Part shown: positions 48,701-58,989 of the stretch, piece after piece
How the letters are laid out: each line of letters starts with the position of its first letter
Position numbering within the stretch: the first letter of the stretch is position 1
NCBI GenBank assembly: GCA_963555705.1
Contig: OY743188.1
Location: forward strand, 28,045,383-28,109,382
Length of the DNA stretch: 64,000 nucleotides
From: Ligustrum vulgare
Taxonomy: Eukaryota; Streptophyta; Magnoliopsida; Lamiales; Oleaceae
Direction: 5' to 3'
Translations under genes and position numbers: made by a program
The notes under the pieces: model-generated
What the model saw: only the letters and a program-made list of their open reading frames with translations
Told to the model about the DNA's origin: nothing
The model's database searches: none

Positions 48701-49884
48701 TCAGGCCCAACACATCTTAGCAACGGGGAGGTGAAACTCCGTTTATAGAGTAGATCATCCAAAAGTACGAAGTTTGCAGCATACCTTTGCAATTTTCGAG
48801 CTGCTTCCGGCTCGTTTGGCACTGTCTGGTGCTTCAAATATGCAATTAGCGGGTTCATCCAGGATCTCTCTTCTTCTACTGTCAAAATCTCTGGTCCTGG
48901 CTCAATAGAGGAGGTCAACATGCGCTCGACCGGGATCAGATTATATAGCTCCGCATCACTGCTGCTTGCTAGTTTGGACAGGGTATCAGCATTGGAATTT
49001 TTCGTCCTGGGGATGTGCTGCAATTCCATTTCTTCAAAGTGTACCGCCAAATCTCTTACTTTCTTTAAGTAAGCAATCATAGAGGGTTCTTTGGCAGAAA
49101 ACTGCCCATTGAATTGATTTACAACGAGCTGTGAATCGCTGTTCGCCACTATGGACTTGATCTTCAAAGCTTTGGCAAGTCTTAACCCAGCTAACAACGC
49201 CTCGTACTCAGCAACGTTGTTCGAAGCTTTGAACTCAAAGCGGATTGCGCTATGTAGTTTAAACCCTTCTGGGCTTATTAGTAATATGCCCGCACCGGAT
49301 CGCTCCTTAGCCGAGGACCCATCAACAAATAATTTCCATTCCTGGCTATCATTTGTGTTGTCAAGCATTTCGACCTCCGGCGTGTGTGTGAATTCGACTA
49401 CGAAGTCAGCCAAAGCTTGGCCTTTTATCGCAGTCCGAGGCACATAGTGTATGTCAAACTGGCTGACTTCTATTGCCCATTTCAGTAATCTCCTAGATAC
49501 ATCTGGTTTTTGCAACACTTGTCTCATGGGAAAGTTGGTGAGCACGTGTATGGAGTGTGCTTGAAAGTAGGGACGAAGTTTGCGAGAAGCGGTGAGTAGT
49601 GAGAGGGTAAGTTCCTACATATCTGGGTAGCGTGTCTCCGCATCTAGCATGGCTTTGCTCACGTAATATACTGGAAATTTACTTCCCTCCTCTTCTCTGA
49701 TCAATACGGAGCTAACACCCTCCTTGGACACAGCCAAATACAAGTAGAGAGGCTCGCCAGCCTTTGGCTTTGATAGCAATGGGGGTCGTCCCAAGGATGT
49801 TTTCAGGTCGGCGAAGGCCTGCTCACACTCTGGTGTCCACTGGAATCGCTTCCCCCCTTTAGGATTTTGAAAAATGGCAAGCAT
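48700..49884 (-). pseudogene. Tat RNase H and second (archaeal-like) RNase H
   Basis: 49615-49884 carries the first RNase H/connection part (LYLYLAVSKEGVSSVL, YYVSKAM). It ends at an in-frame TAG at about 49615-49617, after YPDM. Beyond it the frame continues to a second RNase H-like domain at about 49330-48960 with WKLFVDGSS, NNVAEYEAL and NSDSQLVVNQ, whose acidic residues (D, E, D) fit an RNase H active site. A dual RNase H is characteristic of the Tat/Ogre lineage. RNase H degrades the RNA strand of the cDNA hybrid. Confidence 0.88.
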
Positions 49885-51660
49885 TTGTCTGTGGATTTGG
49901 AGACGAACCGATTCAAGGCTGCAATTCTTCCCGTTAAGCTTTGTACCTCCTTTGGATTTCGAGGCGATTGCATGTTTAGCAAAGCATTGATTTTGTCGGG
50001 ATTGACTTCGATTCCTCTTTTATTCACCATGAATCCAAGAAATTTTCCAGATGCTACTCCAAATGCACACTTCACAGGGTTGAGCTTCATTCGATATTTC
50101 CTCAAAACATCGAAGGCCTCTGACAAATGGCGGATATGATCCGCGGCGATCATGCTTTTGACCAACATGTCATCAACATACACCTCCATGGTGTTTCCCA
50201 ATTGTTTTGCAAACATGCGATTTACTAGCCTCTGATATGTAGCTCCCGCGTTTTTCAAACCGAACGACATAGCTTTATAGCAATAGAGTCCTCTATCCGT
50301 TATAAACGAGGTATGCTCCTCGTCCGATTCGTACATGGGGATCTGATTGTATCCGGAGTAAGCATCCATGAAACTTAGCAGCTTATGACCTGCTGTGGAG
50401 TCGACCAATTGATCGATCCGGGGCAGTGGGAAGCTGTCTTTTGGACATGCCTGGTTCAAGTTCGAAAAATCAATACATACTCTAAGCTTCCCATTGTGTT
50501 TTGGTACCAAAACAGGGTTTGATACCCACTTCGGATAGCGCGATTCTCTGATGAAGCCATTTTTCAATAGCTTCGTGACCTCGTCTTTCAAGGCCTCATA
50601 CTTATCCGAACTCATAGGTCTTCTCTTCTGCCTATGCCCAGGGCTTCGTGGGTCAATCTGGAATCTGTGACAGGCCTCCTTAGGATCGACCCCAACCATG
50701 TCGCCATGCTTCCATGCGAATACATCGAGATTTTGAAGTAGGAAGTCCTTCAATTGACTCTTGTATTCGGTTGGTGAGTCCAGTCCGACTTGTAATTCCT
50801 TGATTGAGTCCAATGGGTCTACGCCGAAGCACTCCAACCTTTCGGCGGGGGTGGGGCAATTGTCGCCTGCCATCCTTGGGTCCAGATCCGCTAAATCCTC
50901 TTCTAGGATCATCGTGACATCCTTATCTCCAGATGGTCCTTCACCCAATCTTTCAGGGTCTGGAGCGGCCTCGGCCATGGCTACATCACTGATCATGTTT
51001 AAGCTTCGATCTTGAAACTTCCGGATTGCATTTGTGTAACAAGCCCGGGATTCTGTTTGGCTTCCCCTCACAGTTGCAACACCATGCTCCGTAGGGAACT
51101 TCATGCAAATGTATTTGGTATGCGTTACATCCCCCAAGTCAATGAGACCAGGCCTCCCAATTGAGCCATGATAGGAGGAGATTTTGTCAACTACCAGGAA
51201 TTCCATAGGGATTCTGGAGTGGGTCGGTGCTTGCCCTACTTCAGTCATAAGGGTTATGGACCCTCTGGGGGTTATGCTGTCCCCCGTGAATCCGTATATC
51301 GGATCAGGGACTGGAATGAGAGGAGTGCTGATCCCCATCTTATCAAAAGTTACCCCGTAGATCACATTTACCGATGCACCATCATCCACCATCATCCGTG
51401 ATAGCCCATTTCGAGCCACCACCACCCTGATAACCAATGCGTCGTTGTGTGGGAAGTAAACCCCAACGGCATCGTTTTGTGTGAAGGTGATAGGTTCCGT
51501 CCGAGGCACTCCCACAGGATGGGAGTGGATATGATAATTCACGTTGGCGGGCTGCTTGGCCTCTCTTATATACCTCTTTTGGGAGTTGTTTGTGCTCCCA
51601 CCTGGGCGGGGGCCTCCCAGTATTGTGTCGATTTCACGGATGGGGTGGTCGGTCACAGGC
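49865..51660 (-). pseudogene. Tat protease and reverse transcriptase
   Basis: This is the C-terminal half of an open frame spanning 49803-53003. The protease motif is MMVDDGASVNVIYG (about 51395), with DDGA in place of the usual D-S/T-G. RT follows from about 50680 with the blocks KWVSNPVLVPK, VCIDFSNLN, SFGLKNAGATYQR and the catalytic YVDD (about 50180). The frame shifts near 49870 before RNase H. Gag, protease and RT are fused in one frame, as usual for this lineage. Confidence 0.92.
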
Positions 51661-53588
51661 ATAGGCGGTTCCCGTGTGTCTTTGGCATGTGCCGAGGCGG
51701 TATCTTGGCCCTTATTCCTGTCTCTTTGACGATTATCAATTCTTTCCTTAGTTGAGTTCTTCCACGGAGCTCTCCTATCAGCTCGATTGAACTTCTGGCC
51801 ACCAGATTTTTGTGTCCGCCCTGTGTCAGGGGGGAAGTCACCTCCCCTTCTCCCATGTGCTTTTTGGTCGGCTAGCATGTGGATTTCTCTGCAATCCTCT
51901 GTTGCGTGACCGTAATATCTGTGGTAGGCACAGTAATCCCCAATCATGGGTTGTTTTCCACTTCGGCCGCTTTCCACTCTTCCTTGAGCCGTGTGAGGAT
52001 TTTGAGAAGGGGTGTTAGAGTGTAAGTGAGGGATAGCTTCCGTGATTTCTGCTGCAAAGCTAGATCCTGTCCCCGGAAATGGACGTGGCGCGCCACCTCG
52101 GCTACCGCCGATCCTATCCTTGTTTCCGCCCTTTTTGAGGTCCACTTCATTGGAATATCCAAGGTTGTACCTCCCTTGGGGGTGATTATCTCTGGCCCTA
52201 GCCATTTCCTCCGATACAATCTCTTCCAACATCAGGTCTACCAGGGTATTGTAATCCCTTGGTTTCCTGCTCCGGACATCCCTCCAAAACATGCTAGTCA
52301 TATCTAGCCCTCCTTTTAGGGCGGAAAACATCTCCGCTTCTGTGATATTTTCGCAGATATGCATTTCTTCAGTGAATCTAGCTAGGTAGCTTTTCAGAGA
52401 TTCATCCCTTCCTTGCCTCAGATCCTGAAGGCGTTGGAGTGGGAGTTGACCAGGCCTGGAAGAAACAAAACCATTCTTAAAAGCAGTTTTCATATCCCTC
52501 CAGCTGTGGATGCTGCCAGGAGGGAGTTTTTTATACCATCGTATGGCACTTCCCTCAAGGGTTAAAGCAAAAGCTTTACATTTCAGTGTCGGGGTGGCCC
52601 CGGCTATTTCCATGCTGGCGTGGTAATTTAACAGGTGATCATCAGGATCACCTCGGCCAGAATATTTTGCTATTTCCGGCATCTCAAAGTCATGGGGGAC
52701 GGGGCATCTACGGAGGCCCTCCATGAAGGGACTTACTTCCTCTTCGTCATCCAACTCGTATGACGGCAGCTCGTTATTCTCGTCGTGACCGGAATACCCC
52801 GGATCACGGTATTGGCCATGGAGCGGCGGAGCGTACTCCTGCCTTTGTGGTGGTGGAACGTGGCCGTAGTTTGGCCTTTCATGGCTCTGCAACTCGTCGC
52901 GAGGATTAGTCCGAACTGCTCCGGCTCTTCTTTCCTGCCTATTCCTAGGCTCATGTGCTGATGCCATCCTTTCTCCCCCCATACCTTGTTGGTCCCTGTA
53001 CATTTGACCCTGCGATAGGGCTTCTTCAGCACGTCGCTCGCGCCTATTTCTAGGCTCTGCGGCATTGTGCCGACCTGGGTTCGTTTGTCCCCGTCGTTGT
53101 CCCCTGAATAACCCTCCTATTCGGCTAAAAACACTGCCGGAATTTGCGGGAGAAGCCTCCCTGCGTCTAGCTGGTGGTGGGTTTTGTTCCCCATGTGTTA
53201 CATGTTCTGGGTCTCGCTCGTAGAAGGGCTCGGATTACACTTCGTCGTACGCCTGCGGGTCCTGATAATAAGATACAGTGGCCGCCTCAGATGGTGAATA
53301 ATGTGGCTGTGAGTATTGCTGAGGCATCACGGGTTCGTTCACAGCATACCCTCTGGCCATAAAGGCATTCATTGCAGCAGTCTGTTCTATTTGCTGCCTC
53401 TGCATCTCCAGCATTTGGGCCGCCATGAGTGTCATGTCTCGCATCATGCGGCGATTTTGATGCCGCGAGGTGGATTAGGTTGTACCACTTCCTCGTTGGC
53501 ATTTTCATGGAGTTCTTGAGGAGCTTCGTCCTCGCTGTTTCGGCCACTTCTTCCCCTACGGGGGTTAACATCACCATCACTTTCATTC
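51661..53588 (-). pseudogene. Tat gag (broken in its N-terminal part)
   Basis: The retrotransposon gag domain (EMPEIAKYSGRGDP, LEGSAIRWYKKLPPGSIHSW, GRDESLKSYLARF) lies at about 52690-52210. It is followed by a charged linker and a knuckle-like CAYHRYYGHATEDC at about 51935, one residue short of a standard CCHC spacing. The probable start ATG is at 53588 (MNESDGDVNPRRG). A frameshift lies near 53455 and an in-frame stop at about 53235-53237, so the N-terminal ~110 residues are disconnected from the main frame starting at 53003. Gag forms the particle shell in the cytoplasm. Confidence 0.88.
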
Positions 53589-53650
53589 ATGTTTCAAAAA
53601 ATAAGTGTTTCTGCTTCAAACCTTTTTCAAGGTTGTTAAATTTATGTTTC

Positions 53651-54068
53651 AAAGTTCTTTACCTTTTTCAAGGTTAACCAGCTTATCTTTCAAAGCTCCT
53701 ACCTTTTTCAAGGCCAACCAGCTTATCTCTCAAAGCTCCTACCTTTTTCAAGGCCAACCAGCTTATCTCTCAAAGCTCCTACCTTTTTCAAGGCCAACCA
53801 GCTTATCTTTCAAAGCTCCTACCTTTTTCAAGGTCAACAAGCTTATCTTTCAAAGCTCCTACCTTTTTCAAGGCCAACAAGCTTATCTTTCAAAGCTCCT
53901 ACCTTTTTCAAGGCCAACCAGCTTATCTTTCAAAGCTCCTACCTTTTTCAAGGCCAACCAGCTTATCTTTCAAAGCTCCTACCTTTTTCAAGGCCAACCA
54001 GCTTATCTTTCAAAGCTCCTACCTTTTTCAAGGCCAACCAGCTTATCTTTCAAAGCTCCTACCTTTCT
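53651..54068. repeat. 40-bp tandem repeat in the Tat leader
   Basis: About ten copies of an exact 40-bp period unit containing CAAAGCTCCTACCTTTTTCA and AGGCCAACCAGCTTATCT. It lies between the PBS and gag. 40 is not a multiple of 3, but three units make 120 bp, which explains the long false ORF at 53605-54192. Confidence 0.97.
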
Positions 54069-54110
54069 ATGTGTGGCTTTTTATCATGTGTTTTCGTGGT
54101 TAGCAGTATG

Positions 54111-54130
54111 GCTTCCTACAGACGGCGCCA
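54111..54130 (-). promoter_or_regulatory. Primer binding site of the Tat element
   Basis: The minus strand reads TGGCGCCGTCTGTAGGAAGC three bases after the 5' LTR. TGGCGCCGT is the usual start of PBSs in the Athila/Tat group. The exact tRNA is not assigned. Confidence 0.8.
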
Positions 54131-54133
54131 AAA

Positions 54134-54804
54134 TGTTGACCACAAAATCCGGCTGGACCTTGGACCAACACGTCTCAGCTCCTCCCTCTTGAACACGTGG
54201 ATCTCCTGCGCACTACGACAAACAATCAGCTTGCAAAGGGGGCCGAGGTGGCTCCCGTTTGCACTCCGATGCCTAAGTCAGTTATCATTTTAGGCAAATA
54301 CATATTGGGTGCGGGAGATAAAAGTCTGTAAAAGAGAGAAAAGGGAGTGAGAGAAATACAGAGTTCAGAGTGAGAAATTGCTAACCCCCTACTTGGAGGT
54401 AATTGTGCTTCATTTATAGTGGAACTTCTTGTCTCGGATTGCGACACGTGGCATACTCTACACTTGTCATCACCCTAGCTTATGGATGTGACATTCTTGC
54501 TTTTCAATCGTAATCATTGCTACACTTCGTAGGGGATGGGCGCCTGTCACGTCCGGGTAAAGGCAGTGTCCCATCACTGACTCCATCTCTCTCTTCTGGT
54601 CAACGCCAAAAAGCGCCCCGGCTGAGTATAAAGCACATCGGCTGGGCGTTAACCAGGTCGGTTAAAGAGACTAGCTTGGCATATCACCTCGGCATTCATC
54701 TCAAGGTGATATTTCAGGCCTCAGCTGTGTGTTAAGGTCCATTGGGTCATTATTGGGTCTTCGCTGGCGGATCACTGTACCTTTCTTTGGGCCCGGAGTC
54801 AACA
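54134..54804 (-). mobile_element. 5' LTR of the Tat element
   Basis: It is nearly identical to 42563-43233. The G-box (54445-54450) and TATA box (54412-54419 on the reverse strand) are present, so transcription would begin near 54385 and run left into the PBS and gag. Confidence 0.92.
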
Positions 54805-55137
54805 ATTCTAATGCATTTATTTTCATAAGTTTTAAAATCAAATTTTCATTGTTCTTTAGTTTAGTTTAATTTTTATTTTAATTTTTAAAATCAAAATTTC
54901 CAACTCAATCAAATTTCTCGTTCCGATTAAGGTAGTAGTCTAAAATACAATTTACAACAATCCTCGTGGAATCAATACTTGGACTCACGTCCACTTTATT
55001 ACTTGCACGACCCGTGCACTTGCAGAGCGAACACTAGGCTAGAATCTTAATGTGCTAAAACATAGATGAAACCTTAATATCAATGTTTAATATAAATTCA
55101 ATATTTTGACGGCCAATATATGTTAATCTAGTATTAT

Positions 55138-55588
55138 TAGGGATGACAAAACGGCTCGTCGGCTCGAGTCGCTAGGGTTCGGTTCGAAAAAAGCTCGGGC
55201 TAAGCTCGGCTCGCAGCTCGAGCCGAGCTTTTTTTTTAAGAGACGGGCTTTGGCTCGGCTCGGCTCGAGCCAAAAAAAGCCCGCTAAAAAAAGCTCGATG
55301 GAAGCTTGATCAATGAATTTTGACCACGAGCTCGGCTCAATTTGCTATATATATACATTTTCAAAAAAATTTATGAATTTTTGCTATAAAAATAAAATAA
55401 AATTAAAAGCTCGGGACTTGGCTTGGCTCGGCTAGGAAAAAGCTCGAGCTAAAGCTCGGGTCGAGCCTTATTTTTGGGGACGAGCTTTAGCCCGGCTCGG
55501 CTCGAGCCAAAAAAAGCTCGACCCCTAAAAGCTCGAGCCTTGATCTTCGACTCGCGAGCCGGCTCGACTCGGCTCGCTGACATCCCTA
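55138..55588. mobile_element. Non-autonomous hAT element (451 bp)
   Basis: It is flanked by AGTATTAT (55130-55137, 55589-55596). It starts TAGGGATGACA and ends TGACATCCCTA, inverted repeats with one mismatch. Subterminal regions are packed with GGCTCG/CGAGCC words on both strands. It lies in the old Athila LTR. Confidence 0.87.
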
Positions 55589-56204
55589 AGTATTATTATT
55601 ATAGAACTCAATATTTCCAATTATTTGATCAGTAATTGAGTGATATATAAATTTTATTGTTATCGTGAGTGACAATAAGATAGATAGCATATTATAACAA
55701 TTGTTGTGAGGTTTAATAGAGTATAGAGATGTACCAATATGACTTGCATGATTTACATTGATGTTCTAGTATTTTTAATGCATACTTTCATTTTCCCAAC
55801 ATTCATAACATTCATAAAGATATAGTAAGGTCACATGAGATGATAATTCAATTCTACTATTGAGTGATTATTAAATGAATTAGGAATATTGGTCAACTAG
55901 AATTGATTCATATAGTCATGACGTTTGATGATTGTATTAAATTGGATTAATAAGGGGGATTCAAAGTCTTAATACATATCTAAATTAATTTATAAAAGTC
56001 TTCATAATTTGCTCATTGGAATAAGTAGTATAATTAGACAAATTAGCATATAACCAATCATACAAAATTTACTATTTGATTAGAGTTAGCATTAACTGAT
56101 CTTAACTTAAATACATAGTTCTCGTGGGAACAAATACTTTACACATCATATTATTACCTGTTTACGAAATCGTGCATTTATGAAGTTTTGCACGATCAAG
56201 TTTT

Positions 56205-56222
56205 TGGCGTTGTTGCTAAGGA
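56205..56222 (+). promoter_or_regulatory. Decayed Athila-type primer binding site
   Basis: TGGCGTTGTTGCTAAGGA resembles the Athila PBS TGGCGCCGTTGCCGGGGA with transitions. It follows the LTR end by 12 bases. Confidence 0.7.
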
Positions 56223-56379
56223 TCATAATAGTTAATTAGTTTTAGTTAATTATAACTTTAAACTGAATTTTATTTCTTCATTAGTTTCTAATTCATATTT
56301 TTTAAAAAAAAACTATAGTGTTCTCTTCCATTTTTTATCAGGATCTTGTATGCAAAGTTTTAGACACGGTGATCTTTCT

Positions 56380-56828
56380 CCATTTCATCTGAAAATCGAA
56401 TGATTGTTCAGGTTGAGAAGAAAAAACAAATAGAAGCACACCAAAATTAGCAAGTAGAATCTATGACAGAAGATAATAAAAATCTATTGATCATTAAGGT
56501 AAATGAGAACGTATAGGTAGCTTCGACTAACGTAAACGTGAGGTTGATGGGGGAATACATGGTTCCACTAGCGGTAGAAAGCTGGTCCAGCATTACTAGT
56601 CTAGCATTTGGGAAAGCAAATTTTCATTTGAGGATGGACGTAATGAACATGCTCTTGAACGCCTTACAATTATTTATGAGACCTAATGATAATTCAAATA
56701 CTCACATCTCAAGATTTTCAGATATGTGTGATGTAGCTGAATATCCTAGGATTTCCAATGATGCTGTTTGACTGGGGCTCTTTCCTGAAACTCTGAAAGA
56801 TTTAGTTAGGGAGTGGTAGACATATTCC
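56380..56828 (+). pseudogene. Athila gag remnant, first part
   Basis: Frames around 56538-56810 retain Athila gag features: a leader near GEYMVPL, a helix-rich stretch (FHLRMDVMNML), NTHISRFSDMCD and, after a TGA at 56769-56771, LFPETLKDLVREW. A further TAG follows. The gag domain is interrupted at 56829 by a solo LTR and resumes at 58493. Confidence 0.7.
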
Positions 56829-58487
56829 TGTTGGCCCAAGAGTAACTAATCAAGAGGAGGGTGAATTGGTTTATAAAACTTTTTCGATAAATAATCTCAA
56901 ACGTAAAACTAATAGGTACAAGTATAAACACTTAGTGTTGGAAGAGATGCAAAGTAACTTAACTATCAATGTAGAGTGCTATAGAGATGTAAACTTAATT
57001 GATAAAGCAAACATAACACTTAGAGATAGTATTACACGATATAGATTGATAGAAGTATGTGCAATGTAAGTAAGTAAAAGAGATAATAGGATGCAAACGA
57101 TATTTAAGAATGTTTAATCAAACAACTTGATCTACATCATCTATTACCAAACTCTCCATCACGAGTATGACCAAATTCATTATAATGATAACTTACAACA
57201 ATGAGCACCAATTCTTAAGTGACTCACAACAAGAAGCACTTATCCTTAGGTGACTTACAACAAGGAATATCTATCCTTAAGTGAGTTACAACAATGAGCA
57301 CTTATCCTTAACAACAATTGAGTTTTCACAAGGCTCTCAAAACCACCAAATATAATGAATTTAATTACAATTAAAATAACTCTCTTGACAAATGATATAC
57401 TAAAATTAAGTCTCAAGCGAGTTAGGCTAACACTTCAATAGATAGTAATGAATTAAGTTTGAGTGTTAGAAAAAGACTAATGCAAATGATAATGAAAAGT
57501 TCAATGCAATCAAACAAAGTTTTTCAAAGAATATAATCTCTTGTTAAATGATTGAATCAAGTTAAGTACCAAGAGATATCGACACTTGAATAATTAACAA
57601 TAAGTTAAGCTCAAAGTGTTTGGACAATGAAATTTTGATGAATCAAATGACGATGAAAATTATAACACAAATTATCAAAGTTCTTTAATAAAAATTCTCA
57701 CTTTTAAATGATTAAAACAAGTTTAGAATAAAGAGACTTACACTTCAATTTCAATATAATGTGAAGATGTTGAAGAAGTTTAAACAATATAAAACAAAGA
57801 ATCTTTACAAAAACTTTTGCTGAATTTAATAAAACTAAGTTTTGATCATTCAAAGTTTTCTAATATAGATAGATGAATATAAATCAAGCAAGAAAAATGA
57901 ATTTAATAAGAAAGCTTTCTTAAAATCTCTTCTTAATTTTGTTGAAATTGAATGCAAAAGAGAAGACTATTTAAAGAACAAATTTGGCATAAGTTGTCGA
58001 CCTCAAAATAGCTTTCATGAGAAAATAGACGTTAGAGTTCAAAATATGCAATGCGAGCGTCCTCACTTGAGATGCTATAGACCTACCGACAGCATTTCAA
58101 AAACTTCGTTTTTCAAATGTTTTGATTGAAGTTGATTTTGCTAAGTTTGAAAAACTTATGAAAAAATATTTTAATGACTTTGAAAATGTTACTCGAGCTT
58201 ACGAAGTGTATTTCCAACTATTGATGCATTAATCTTACATATGATTGAAAAGTAATTGTAAATGCTCAATTCTTTGTATTCTTCATTTCTTGACATGTTA
58301 TCATTATTTGTTTCTTGAACATCGAATCTTGTGTTTTGATCTTTTTTATCTTTGAGAGATGATTTGTACTTTGAATGCTTTGAAGATTATCATTACATGA
58401 AACACTTGAAGCACACTTGTTAATAATACAATATAATATTATTTGTTATAATCAAAACAATTAGGTTAAGTTAACCATAGGTCAGCA
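56829..58487 (+). mobile_element. Probable solo LTR (1.66 kb) inside the Athila gag
   Basis: It starts TGTTGGCCCAAGAGTAAC and ends AGGTCAGCA. Flanks ATTCC (56824-56828) and ATTCT (58488-58492) are a 5-bp duplication with one mismatch. Removing it rejoins the two gag pieces. It contains a 31-bp tandem array and longer degenerate repeats near 57480-57760. The small ORF at 56866-57069 has no domain. Confidence 0.62.
57195..57312 (+). repeat. 31-bp tandem repeat, about four copies
   Basis: Units begin ACAACAATGAGCAC or ACAACAAGAAGCAC and end TTAAGTGACT, with drift. Confidence 0.85.
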
Positions 58488-58492
58488 ATTCT

Positions 58493-58814
58493 CACCTCAC
58501 AGCATCACCACTTTGATCATTTTGAGCTAGAAGTTTTTGATCAAAATCTTCCCGTCAAAAGAATTGTTAGGTTGAGGAATGAAATTACCACATTCATTCA
58601 ATTTGATTCAAAATGCTATTATGAAGCATGAAAAATATACAAAGGGTTGCTCCGACAATGCCCACAACATGGTTTATGGAAATGACTCCAAAGCCCACAA
58701 CATGGTTTACGAAAATGACTCCAAGTCTAGTATTACTTCATTGGTTTGAATTCTGCCAACAATGTTAATGTTGATTCAGCATGTTATGGGTCAATCAACA
58801 AAAGGACTACTACA
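58493..58814 (+). pseudogene. Athila gag remnant, second part
   Basis: Pieces of the rest of the gag domain are visible in changing frames: a FLIKIFPSKE block, RLRNEITTFIQFDS, then YEA-stop-KIYKGLLRQCPQHG (58610-58680). It ends at the Helitron insertion point. Confidence 0.65.
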
Positions 58815-58989
58815 TCCCTACTATATATAAAGTTCACTATTCATAAGGACCAAAATTAGCACTTTTAGGCTAAAGGTGAAACACGTGTTTTCATACTTTC
58901 TATCTGGTCTGTACCAAACAAACAATATCAAAAAATTTTCGGCATTTATTTTGTTCTCTTCTTTCTTCCATATCGCATTTCCAGAATGT

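Larger units (their letters stand above)
42563..54804 (-). mobile_element. Complete Tat-lineage Ty3/gypsy retrotransposon (12.2 kb)
   Basis: LTRs at 42563-43233 and 54134-54804 (671 bp each) and the 5-bp duplication ATTCT (42558-42562, 54805-54809) define the element. The order on the minus strand is 5' LTR, PBS, 40-bp repeat leader, gag, protease, RT, RNase H, a second RNase H-like domain, integrase, spacer, an antisense gene, PPT, 3' LTR. A second RNase H and an extra antisense ORF near the 3' end are known in the Tat/Ogre lineage. By eye the LTRs differ at seven sites (about 1%), so the insertion is recent. The coding region nevertheless has several stops and frameshifts. Confidence 0.93.
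41338..55033 (+). mobile_element. Athila-type solo LTR (about 1.45 kb), split by the Tat element
   Basis: The parts 41338-42562 and 54810-55033 make one LTR, TGATAAGTGTATTTTATATA...GAGCGAACA, flanked by CTAGG (41333-41337 and 55034-55038). Removing the Tat element and one ATTCT restores continuity. No internal domain is associated, so it is a solo LTR. It carries several GCGATCGCATGG-like palindromic words (41716-41826) and is the best preserved of three family members (others at 17408 and 19717). Confidence 0.85.
40371..56192 (+). mobile_element. Old Athila-like 5' LTR, split by nested insertions
   Basis: It starts TGATAGGTGTAATTCTTACA at 40371 and resumes after the nested solo LTR at 55034-55038 (CTAGG duplicate), ending AGTTTTGCA at about 56192, twelve bases before a decayed Athila-type PBS. 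Apart from the nested elements (41338-55033 and the hAT at 55138-55588) the LTR is about 1.65 kb. The sequence is old and no second LTR is in the window. The gag remnant downstream belongs to it. Confidence 0.72.

Noticed and set aside
53605..54192. 195-codon plus-strand ORF with repeated FQSSYLFQGQ-type residues
   Set aside because: It is the translation of the 40-bp tandem array (three units equal 40 codons) and runs into the LTR. No gene features.
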